Below are positions 1-7,179 of a DNA stretch of 64,000 nt, in pieces (within the stretch, counting starts at the first letter, position 1; each line of letters opens with the position of its first letter). Made by a program: the position numbers and the translations under genes. Where the stretch lies: assembly GCA_002402825.1 (NCBI GenBank), contig DHGP01000028.1, forward strand, positions 1 through 64,000, in the 5' to 3' direction. This DNA comes from Firmicutes bacterium UBA4795 (lineage in GTDB: Bacteria; Bacillota; Desulfotomaculia; Desulfotomaculales; Nap2-2B). The notes under the pieces were generated by a model. The model did not search any database, was not told the origin of the DNA, and worked only from the letters and a program-made list of their open reading frames with translations.

Positions 1-2
1 TT

Positions 3-332
3 TTATGGATTGCCATAAACACCATCGTACTAATTTGGAGGCCCTTCGATCCATACCCATTCATTTTACTCAATCTCATCCTTTCGTGCCTTGCGGCAAT
101 GCAGGCTCCCGTCATCATGATGAGTCAAAACCGCCAGGAAACAAAGGATCGATTGCGAGCCGAACATGATTATCAGGTAAATCTTAAAGCAGAATTAGAG
201 ATTCGTAATTTGCACGATAAACTAGATCACATTCTTACGAATCAATGGCAGAGGCTTTTGGAAATCCAGGAAATGCAAATGGAGTTAATGGAACAAATTG
301 TTAATAAAGAAACGTTAGGAAAAGACGCCTAA
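3..332 (+). CDS. DUF1003 family membrane protein, 3' part only
   Basis: The gene enters from the left edge, so its start is not visible; the reading frame is open from base 3. The translated part contains FDPYPFILLNLILS followed by QAPVIMMSQNRQ, the signature of DUF1003 proteins: a transmembrane hairpin and then a charged cytoplasmic helix. The last 50 residues are rich in Glu, Lys, Gln and Met and look like a coiled coil. An ATG at 99 lies inside the membrane segment and is not the real start. The function of DUF1003 proteins is not established. The next gene follows after 65 bp on the same strand. Confidence 0.8.
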   Translation, partial: LWIAINTIVLIWRPFDPYPFILLNLILSCLAAMQAPVIMMSQNRQETKDRLRAEHDYQVNLKAELEIRNLHDKLDHILTNQWQRLLEIQEMQMELMEQIVNKETLGKDA

Positions 333-397
333 TAGCATATTCGCATTTGCAAAGCAGGTAACTTTATTTTCTCAAAGCCTTAATATTGGGAGTTTAA

Positions 398-1423
398 ATG
401 GCTCAAAGAATTCAATCGCATTTTTCAAGCTACAGATTTCTTTATCCGGTGCTTCTTTTTTTAGGAGTTGGCGCGGTTGCCATCCATCTTGCCGAAGGAA
501 AGCAGGTCTGGCAAACCCTCTGCCACAGCAATTGGTGGTTGACTACCACGGCTGCGATTTTACAGCTACTGCTGCTTCTTAATCAGAGCGCTTTATATAG
601 CGCTACCTATCGCCTGGTCGGGTTGTCCGAAAAAACTGGACGTCTTTTTATCCTTGTATTAACCGCTTCATTTACTGCAGTGGCCGTACCCGGGGGAACT
701 TTTTCAGGAGTTGGACTGATGATTTATGATGCCATGCGCAAGGGGATGGAAACAGCGTGGGCCATACTGGCTAATATAATTTTCTTTTTGCTGGATTATC
801 TGGCCTTTTTAGTTGTTTTAGTTCTGGCGCTTTTCTATATGTTTTTCCGCGGTGCTTTACGAGAATACCAATTAATCGCCACGGGAATTTTAACTGCCCT
901 GGTTATGGTTGGGTTGCTCCTTTTGGTTTTAGTAGCGGTAAAACCTGTTGCTGGAGCTACTTTCGGCTACAAAATAATCGAAATTAGCCATCTTTTACCC
1001 TTTGTATCGTTATTCAGCAAAAAAAATGCCTGGGAAGAAAAATTTACCGGATTTCTTGCTCGACTAACGGAAGCGATCAACGCCTTGCGTGCAAACAAAT
1101 CAGGCTTTTTTCGGGCAGGCTTGCATGCCTTATTAATGGAGGTAATTGGCCTTCTCCAACTGGAAGCACTTTTTCTGGCCTTCGGTAGTCATCCCGCGCC
1201 AGGTCAGTTAATTACCGGTTACGCCGTAGGCGTCTTATTTATGATCGTTTCCATTACTCCCTCCGGGGTAGGAATCATGGAAGGCGCCATGACGACAGCG
1301 TATGTTTCTGTAGGAATTTCTTTAGATAAAGCGGCCCTGGTTACTTTTACTTATCGTGCGTTAAGTTTTTGGTTTCCGGTAATTGCAGGTTTTTTCGTAA
1401 TGCGTCGTGTGTTCAGAGAATAA
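398..1423 (+). CDS. MprF-like flippase domain protein (lysylphosphatidylglycerol synthase TM region, UPF0104)
   Basis: A 341-residue integral membrane protein with about eight hydrophobic segments. It resembles the N-terminal flippase half of MprF (PF03706), including the conserved late stretch ITPSGVGIMEGAM. In MprF this part moves aminoacylated phosphatidylglycerol to the outer leaflet. The next gene, 57 bp downstream, encodes the matching synthase part, so the two together look like a split MprF that would modify membrane lipids and lower surface negative charge. A weak GGGAG sits before the ATG. Stand-alone members of this family also occur in other pathways, so the substrate is inferred from the neighbour. 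Confidence 0.8.
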   Translation: MAQRIQSHFSSYRFLYPVLLFLGVGAVAIHLAEGKQVWQTLCHSNWWLTTTAAILQLLLLLNQSALYSATYRLVGLSEKTGRLFILVLTASFTAVAVPGGTFSGVGLMIYDAMRKGMETAWAILANIIFFLLDYLAFLVVLVLALFYMFFRGALREYQLIATGILTALVMVGLLLLVLVAVKPVAGATFGYKIIEISHLLPFVSLFSKKNAWEEKFTGFLARLTEAINALRANKSGFFRAGLHALLMEVIGLLQLEALFLAFGSHPAPGQLITGYAVGVLFMIVSITPSGVGIMEGAMTTAYVSVGISLDKAALVTFTYRALSFWFPVIAGFFVMRRVFRE

Positions 1424-1480
1424 GTACAAAATAAAAATATTGTGGAATATTAATCGGGAGAAAACGGGGGGCAAAAGATA

Positions 1481-3187
1481 TTGAAAAAAAGGCTCCTGTT
1501 GCCGGTGTATCAATTATGTGCTATTTTAATCGCTCTTAACGGCATAATTAATGTTTTATCTGCCTGGCTTATTCACTACCCGGCCAGGATTGCTTTGTTA
1601 GTCAAAGTTCTTCCTTTAGTTGTTATTCAGGGAAGCTGGCTTACTTTAGTAACAGCTGGAAGTATGCAATTATTCCTTTCTTTTAGTCTGGGGCGGCGTA
1701 AAAAACTGGCCTGGCAAATTGTCGTTGTTGTTCTTATATTGGCGATGGCTACAAATTTGTTGCGCGGCCTACATTACGGCCAAGCGGCAATTAACCTTGG
1801 ATTACTTTTGCTGTTGTTGGTTTTAAAGCCTCACTTTACAGCAGATAGCGATCCTCCTTCCGTTCGCCACGGCGTTTTTATTTTCCTGGGAACCTTTGTT
1901 TTTACTTATTTGTATGGAATGTTCGGTTTTTACCTGCTGGATAGGCACTTTCACGAACATTTTGACTTGCTTGAATCTTCTCGGCAAGCTTTGGCGTTTT
2001 TGGCCTGGGTCAGTACGCCAGAAGTGGGACGTCCCACTCTCTTAGCCCGCTTATTTCTGGATTCATTTGCTTTTCTTGAAACCGGGGGCTTGGTTTACGG
2101 CTTGAGTATGATTTTACGACCCGTAGTTTACCGGCGAAGAACACTGCCTGCCGAACGTAAATGGGCCAAAACGATCCTCGAACAATACGGGCGTTCCTCG
2201 CTTGCCTTTCTGACTTTGCTTCCCGACAAATTCTACTATTTTAGTAGCTCCAAAAAAAGCTTTGCTGCCTATACGCTGGTGGGCAACGTGGCTGTCGTTT
2301 TGGGTGACCCTATAGGTCCCGTTGAAGACATTCCTAATCTGATTGCCCAGTTTAAAAAAACCTGCGAAAGAAATGATTGGCACCTTATTTTTTTTCAGGT
2401 TCTTCCTGATTATTTACCAATTTATATCAATTTGGGCTTTAAAGTTTTAAAAATTGGTGAAGAGGCTATAGTTGATGTCCAAAACTTCACGCTGGAAGGA
2501 GGTGCGCGCAAAAGTCTAAGGCAGTCTCTTAACCATGCGCTGCGCAAAGGCTTGACCACAAAACTAATTGTTCCGCCGCTTGACGATGACGTTTTACAAC
2601 AGTTAAAAGAGGTTTCGGAGGATTGGCTTAAATTCCAGCACGGCCGCGAAAAAAGGTTTTCTCTTGGTTGGTTTGAACTAAATTACCTGAGGCAGTGTCC
2701 CGTAATGGTAGTATTAGACGCCAAGGGCAATATCCAGGCCTTTGCCAACTTGATTTCGGAGTACCAGCGTAACGAGGGGACTATCGACTTAATGCGGCGA
2801 AGGGGAAAGGACAGCGGGTTAATGGACTTGCTTTTTATTCGTCTGATTGAGTATTTTCGAGAGCAAGGTTACGCGGGCTTTAATCTGGGTCTTACTCCAT
2901 TAGCTGGGCTTGGTGATCAACCAGGAACCAGCGTTCCGGAAAAAGTTTTAAATTTTTATTATCACCACTTTAATCAGCTTTACGCTTTTAAGGGCCTACG
3001 CCAGTTTAAAGAAAAATTTGGCCCGCGCTGGGAACCGCGTTACCTTATTTATACCAACCCCTTCTTATTGCCTAAAATAGCAGTGGCCATCACGACAGCT
3101 AATGCTGGCGGCAACCTGTTCTTAACCTACCTGGGAGCATGGTGGGAAAAACGTCATTTTAAAAAAAAGAATGTGCCAACTAAATAA
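1481..3187 (+). CDS. Phosphatidylglycerol lysyltransferase-like protein (DUF2156 / MprF synthase half)
   Basis: A 568-residue protein with about six N-terminal membrane segments (residues 1-200) and a C-terminal GNAT-like domain (about 230-550) of the DUF2156 family, which transfers an aminoacyl group from tRNA to phosphatidylglycerol. Motifs typical of MprF/LpiA are visible: DKFYYFSSSKKSFAAY, NVAVVLGDPIG, DLMRRR and NFYYHHFNQLYAFKGL. The start is TTG, preceded by a G-rich site. With the upstream flippase gene it reconstitutes an MprF split into two genes. The amino acid transferred (Lys, Ala or another) cannot be read from the sequence. Confidence 0.85.
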   Translation: MKKRLLLPVYQLCAILIALNGIINVLSAWLIHYPARIALLVKVLPLVVIQGSWLTLVTAGSMQLFLSFSLGRRKKLAWQIVVVVLILAMATNLLRGLHYGQAAINLGLLLLLLVLKPHFTADSDPPSVRHGVFIFLGTFVFTYLYGMFGFYLLDRHFHEHFDLLESSRQALAFLAWVSTPEVGRPTLLARLFLDSFAFLETGGLVYGLSMILRPVVYRRRTLPAERKWAKTILEQYGRSSLAFLTLLPDKFYYFSSSKKSFAAYTLVGNVAVVLGDPIGPVEDIPNLIAQFKKTCERNDWHLIFFQVLPDYLPIYINLGFKVLKIGEEAIVDVQNFTLEGGARKSLRQSLNHALRKGLTTKLIVPPLDDDVLQQLKEVSEDWLKFQHGREKRFSLGWFELNYLRQCPVMVVLDAKGNIQAFANLISEYQRNEGTIDLMRRRGKDSGLMDLLFIRLIEYFREQGYAGFNLGLTPLAGLGDQPGTSVPEKVLNFYYHHFNQLYAFKGLRQFKEKFGPRWEPRYLIYTNPFLLPKIAVAITTANAGGNLFLTYLGAWWEKRHFKKKNVPTK

Positions 3188-3303
3188 TTCAGGAGCCTAA
3201 ATTACAAAACATTTATATATAGATCTTGCGGGGTTTAACTACACACTCTCTTTTCAAAAGATCATGGAAAATAAGTTCGTACTAAAGTAGGGCTGGTTAG
3301 TTA

Positions 3304-5475
3304 TTAATTGTAGCTAGCTAGCCTTTTTAGTGTTTCTTTAATTTTCTGTAAGCATTGGTTTTGTTTTTCCCAGTTCAAGAGTGCCATTTCGTTTTGTTCA
3401 CGACTGGCCTGTTTTTGAGTCAGAGCTTTTTGAAGGGCGGAATTTAAGCCCTTGGCTACGGCGTCAGAGCGCAAACGCAGCTCACCGGCCACGTCCCGAA
3501 CCTCTTCTTTTAATCCCTCGGCGAGGCTTTCCCTCACGCGTCCACAATTTCGTTCAAATAATTCGGATAGCATTTTTTTAGCTCTATTAATTAGATGGCG
3601 TCGCAAAATTTTTCCGGGTAGAATGCCCATTGCAGGAAGATCTTCCAAAAGGGGGACGAAGGTAGGGTGATCTGCGAAATGGAAGTAAAAACCCCGACTA
3701 CCCAAAATGTATTCTTTAGAAGAAGTCTTTTCAAATCGGACCTGAAAGATTTCCGCCGACATATCCATCAGTTGATCAACTATGTTTTCAATGCGATTAA
3801 AAAAACGGTGGGCCACTGATTTAAATTTTTCCTCCAGGATTTCTTTTTCTTCCATTCTTTTTTGTTCCAAAGTGTTGCGCACGATATCCTGCACCTGTTT
3901 TTTCAACAATAAGGCCGCATCCCTGGGTGAGTGAGCCTTTAGGCTGCCGGCGAACTCTTCCAATTGTTGAATAAGATAGGGGTCCTTTTGCTGGCAAAAA
4001 ATGGACATGTTGTTTTCTACTTCTTTGCGCAGGCGGTCAACTTCTCTATATAAAAGGTAAATGCTGTCCTCCCGTTCTTGCTCCAAACGTGCTAGTTCGT
4101 TATTAAAACGTCCTATTTTTTCATTTAATCCCTGCTCCGTATCCTGGATGGCCTGGTAAAATATTTTTAATTCCAATTCCAACTCGCTTAATATTCGCAA
4201 AGACCTGGCGCAGGTAATTTCCCTTATTAATTTACTTTTATTAAGTTCTATAAAACTATTTAATTTTTCTTCAAAGTCCTGCATTCCGCTCGTAAGGAGT
4301 TTTTGACGGTTATTTTCAATCTTTCCTTCAAGGGCTAGCCGCGCCGAAATTGGTAGTAGCTGAATTTCCTGGCCCTCAAAGATATCTTTTAATATACCGT
4401 GAGTGAATGTTAATGCTTCTTGAATATCATTTTGTGAAGCAACATCGCACTTATTGAGAACAAAGAAGAGCTTGTGCACATACTTGCGAACGTCCTTTAG
4501 ATAGTTTATTTCTGTTTTACTTAAGGGAGCGTCAACAGAAATAATAAAAATTCCCGCGTCCGATCGGGGCAAATAAGCATAAGCTGCTCCAGTATTGTGT
4601 TCATATACTGATCCCACCCCGGGGGTATCCACTATAACCACGCCTTGCTGGAGAAACGGGTTGTTCAAACCTACCTGCACTTCCCGGATTAATTTTTGGT
4701 TTGCAGGATTTTCTTTTTCGGTAACAAATTTGATAATTTCATCAATGCCTATTTCCTGTGTATCGCCATTCAAAAAAATAACCTTTGCGCTATCATGGTG
4801 CGTATTATTATGTTGAATTATTGTAGGAATGGCCGTTAGTGGGATGATGGCGGTAGGCAGCAAGGATTCCCCTAAAAGAGCGTTGATAAAGGTTGATTTG
4901 CCCCTTTTAAATTCACCGAGGATAACCAGAGTAAAAACTTCTTTTGATAACCTTTCCTTTGTCTCTTTCAGAAGTTCAATTGCAAATTGATTTTCTTGTT
5001 GAGCAGCGATGTCGGCTAATTCATCTAAGACCTTAAAAAGATCGTCCTTTTCCGTTATATGCCGTTTAAACACATTTTCTCCTCCTATCATTTTTTTAGT
5101 TAATTTTTCCAGTGCGGCTTTTACTGCTTTACGTACAACTACATTTGAATCACCAAGGGCAGCTTTAAGATATGGAATGGCTAGACAGTTGCCAATTTGT
5201 GATAACGCTTCAGCAGATTTAACCCGAACAGGCAGAAAAGAGGAATGTAATAATTTATAAAGTACTGGTAAAGCATCACTTTCTCCTATATATCCTAATG
5301 ATTCTGCTATAATGCTCAAAAGATATGGATCTCCTTTGTTTTCTTCCAGGGCAAGGATTAGTTCCCGGACAGCCTTTTTTTCTTTCTTTTGACCTAAAAG
5401 CCAGGCAGCGTCGGTTCGGACTATGGGGCTTGGGTGCTTTAGGGCTTTGATTATTTTGTTGGTATAATTATCCAT
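3304..5475 (-). CDS. HEAT-repeat / dynamin-family GTPase
   Basis: About 723 residues. Residues 1-125 are three to four HEAT-like helical repeats (PIVRTDAAWLLG, VRVKSAEALSQIG, VVVRKAVKAALEKL). A dynamin-type GTPase follows, with P-loop GEFKRGKST (about 187-195), switch II DTPGVGS (about 283-289) and NKCD (about 341-344), then long coiled coils up to residue 700. Bacterial dynamin-like proteins bind and remodel membranes; HEAT repeats usually mediate protein contacts. I chose the ATG at 5475 because an AGGAG lies 8 bases upstream; the open frame extends 14 codons further, but those codons overlap a hairpin. The gene is monocistronic and convergent with the MprF-like pair. Confidence 0.85.
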   Translation of the reverse strand: MDNYTNKIIKALKHPSPIVRTDAAWLLGQKKEKKAVRELILALEENKGDPYLLSIIAESLGYIGESDALPVLYKLLHSSFLPVRVKSAEALSQIGNCLAIPYLKAALGDSNVVVRKAVKAALEKLTKKMIGGENVFKRHITEKDDLFKVLDELADIAAQQENQFAIELLKETKERLSKEVFTLVILGEFKRGKSTFINALLGESLLPTAIIPLTAIPTIIQHNNTHHDSAKVIFLNGDTQEIGIDEIIKFVTEKENPANQKLIREVQVGLNNPFLQQGVVIVDTPGVGSVYEHNTGAAYAYLPRSDAGIFIISVDAPLSKTEINYLKDVRKYVHKLFFVLNKCDVASQNDIQEALTFTHGILKDIFEGQEIQLLPISARLALEGKIENNRQKLLTSGMQDFEEKLNSFIELNKSKLIREITCARSLRILSELELELKIFYQAIQDTEQGLNEKIGRFNNELARLEQEREDSIYLLYREVDRLRKEVENNMSIFCQQKDPYLIQQLEEFAGSLKAHSPRDAALLLKKQVQDIVRNTLEQKRMEEKEILEEKFKSVAHRFFNRIENIVDQLMDMSAEIFQVRFEKTSSKEYILGSRGFYFHFADHPTFVPLLEDLPAMGILPGKILRRHLINRAKKMLSELFERNCGRVRESLAEGLKEEVRDVAGELRLRSDAVAKGLNSALQKALTQKQASREQNEMALLNWEKQNQCLQKIKETLKRLASYN

Positions 5476-5480
5476 AAAAG

Positions 5481-5510
5481 TAGCTCCTACCAGAAAATTG
5501 GTAGGAGCTA
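5481..5510 (-). promoter_or_regulatory. Perfect hairpin sequestering the ribosome binding site of the HEAT-dynamin gene
   Basis: An 11-bp perfect inverted repeat (TAGCTCCTACC / GGTAGGAGCTA) with an 8-base AT-rich loop. Read on the minus strand, the 3' arm contains the AGGAG that is best spaced for the ATG at 5475. The folded mRNA would therefore hide the ribosome binding site. The structure is seen directly; a role in translational control or thermosensing is inference. Confidence 0.7.
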
Positions 5511-5517
5511 TTAGCAT

Positions 5518-5985
5518 AATGCGAATTAAACGAGCCCCATCGCTTTTTGTATATTAACTGAAGTTTACCTTTTAATTATAATAAACCCCTAAACCACATG
5601 TCAACAATAATTTTAGCGACTGAAAGCCGCTATAAAGCTAAGTCCGGCTAAAAAATTACCCGTGACTCAAGCCACCTGAAAGTCATGACCGAAACTCGTT
5701 TTTGCTCAAGTTGTCTGAATCCCATTAAGTAAAAATTGTTTTAACGTTTGTAAGGTCCGGTTGTATTTATATTTCCTGGCAAAAACGAACCGGTCGAGGG
5801 CGGCCACCCCCACCGCTCCAAAAATGGCGGCCGCCACTGTTTCTGTTTACATAAATGTCGTCAAGTAATAAAAAGTGTGGGAACAGGAATGTGTGGCAGG
5901 CTGTCCCTTTTAACCTGAATTTTGAGGTCTCTTAATAGCCCCTTGCGTACCCGACAATAAGCGCCGCTATAGGCTAAGATTATTT
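5518..5985. other. Intergenic stretch with a possible minus-strand gene remnant
   Basis: No intact gene is visible in these 468 bases. On the minus strand a 43-codon frame (5706-5837) beginning GTG reads like the last membrane segment and basic tail of a permease (AAIFGAVGVAALDRFVFARK), with a stop codon just upstream in the same frame. It may be a decayed membrane-protein end, in keeping with the degraded region to the right. The rest shows nothing I recognise. Confidence 0.3.
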
Positions 5986-6351
5986 TTAAAGTCCACAAGC
6001 CGATATGATTTTCCGCACGTCATTTTCATTTAAATCCAGGCTATAATTTTTCTCAATTCCCAGGCTGGTTACTTCCACGTACTTTGAGATTGGAACTTTG
6101 GCTTGTTCGCAGGCTTTTTTCGCACAGGCTACGGGGCAGCCGTCAATTACCACCAACTGGCTTGCGCCTTTGCATGATTCAACGATGCCGTCCACGTGTC
6201 CGCCAACTCCGGCCAGGCAGTACATTTTACCCTTTCCTTCCCTGGTTAGGTTGATAGCAGCCATGTTGGCCATCTGGCCAACGTTGCTGCCGCCCGAGCA
6301 GGCCAGGATTAAAACGGGATTAACTTCGCAGGTACAACATACTTCGGACAT
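5986..6351 (-). CDS. Putative zinc-binding protein (DGC domain family)
   Basis: About 121 residues. The sequence VNPVLILACSGGSNVGQMAN, the Cys pair near the N-terminus (CCTC) and VIDGCPVACAKKAC match the DGC-domain family of putative zinc-binding proteins, named for its conserved Asp-Gly-Cys. These genes commonly sit beside thioredoxin-like proteins and permeases in arsenic or redox clusters; their biochemical role is not known. The ATG at 6351 is chosen because GGGGAGGAG precedes it at normal spacing; the frame is open 24 codons further. It lies about 100 bp downstream of the redox gene and is probably co-transcribed with it. Confidence 0.8.
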   Translation of the reverse strand: MSEVCCTCEVNPVLILACSGGSNVGQMANMAAINLTREGKGKMYCLAGVGGHVDGIVESCKGASQLVVIDGCPVACAKKACEQAKVPISKYVEVTSLGIEKNYSLDLNENDVRKIISACGL

Positions 6352-6455
6352 ATTGATCTCTCCTCCCCAAAGATTTTGGTTAAATACATGGCTAATTCCC
6401 CTGGCTTGCGTTAAATCTTTCAACCAAAAACATTTCCAACATACTTTTTGGAAAA

Positions 6456-6695
6456 TTACATCTCCTGTTCAATATATTTTTTTATCTCATTCTTGTTGAT
6501 AACCTTGCCGGCAGACTTGACTTTGCCGTTAATTACCAGCCCTGGGGTGAGCAGTACGCCAGTACGGGCAATTTCGTTGATATCGCGCACCTCTGTTACT
6601 TCAGCAGCAATTCCCATTTCACTAACTGTCTCTTTTACCGCCTTTTCCAGCGCATGGCATTTTGCGCATCCTGGTCCTAAAATTTTTATTTCCAT
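6456..6695 (-). CDS. Small redox-active disulfide (thioredoxin-like) protein
   Basis: About 79 residues with a thioredoxin-like fold of the small redox-active disulfide protein 2 type. The start MEIKILGPGCAKCHALEKAV holds the CxxC redox pair, and LLTPGLVINGKVKSAGKV holds the conserved cis-proline before the third strand. Such proteins accompany arsenic/permease operons and probably pass electrons to partner proteins. GGAGG lies about 14 bases before the ATG, which is somewhat far, so the exact start is uncertain. The gene follows the remains of an ArsR regulator on the same strand. Confidence 0.8.
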   Translation of the reverse strand: MEIKILGPGCAKCHALEKAVKETVSEMGIAAEVTEVRDINEIARTGVLLTPGLVINGKVKSAGKVINKNEIKKYIEQEM

Positions 6696-6732
6696 CTTTC
6701 TTTTCGGCACCTCCCTTCCGTTATCTTTGTGA

Positions 6733-6888
6733 TTAGTTGGTGTGCATAAAAAAATTCTCCTCGTCAATTGAGTAAAAAATCCATTTGCTGTCCCAAATAT
6801 CTTTAACCAGTTGAGCGTATTTTAATATTTTCAAATGGTGGGAAACGGCCGGCTGAGACAAATTCAAGGCGGCATTGTATAAGTATAC
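6733..6888 (-). pseudogene. ArsR-family regulator, 5'-truncated remnant
   Basis: Reading the minus strand in the frame that ends with TAA at 6733 gives NAALNLSQPAVSHHLKILKY, the unmistakable recognition helix of an ArsR-family repressor, continuing to a short tail ending MHTN. An in-frame stop lies just upstream of the helix and no start is available, so the N-terminal third is missing. The remnant directly precedes the redox gene and was presumably its regulator. Confidence 0.75.
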
Positions 6889-6899
6889 TTAGATATTTA
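6889..6899. promoter_or_regulatory. Candidate ArsR-type operator (copy 1)
   Basis: The 11-mer TTAGATATTTA upstream of the arsR remnant recurs exactly, in inverse orientation, at 9238-9248 in front of the TauE permease gene. Two promoters of one island sharing this AT-rich word suggests a common repressor site. The assignment to ArsR is inferred from position only. Confidence 0.35.
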
Positions 6900-6995
6900 G
6901 ATTTAATTATATTTTATCTTCCAAAATTTTATTGTCAAGTTTTTTTGATTAAATTTTAAAATTCGCTTGATAAAAACATCGTATACCACAATTTC

Positions 6996-7070
6996 AATAG
7001 TAAAAATTTATCCTGTCAAGCAGGATTTTGTAATAAAAAGTAGAAATATAATGAATAGTAGAAAATTTTT
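6996..7070. repeat. 75-bp direct repeat, copy A
   Basis: These 75 bases recur at 12868-12942 with a single difference. The repeat contains a short hairpin (ATCCTG-TCAAG-CAGGAT) and AT-rich flanks. Copy A lies about 110 bp upstream of the HD-GYP gene. In copy B the repeat runs directly into a segment related to the one found beyond the HD-GYP gene at 8807. Confidence 0.9.
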
Positions 7071-7179
7071 AGTGAAGATGGAAGTGAAGAAAGGCCGTCA
7101 AATGGCTGGCGTTTAACTTTTAAGCGGAGCTGCTGGTGCAAAAAGCAGCGGCGTCGGTAGAAGAAGTGTTGTTCAATTC

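Noticed and set aside
3381..3670. Plus-strand reading frames inside the dynamin gene
   Set aside because: They are shadows of the minus-strand gene and show no protein-like composition.
5476..5517. Upstream ATG of the HEAT-dynamin frame as start
   Set aside because: It would translate the hairpin, has no ribosome site, and the ATG at 5475 has AGGAG at good distance.
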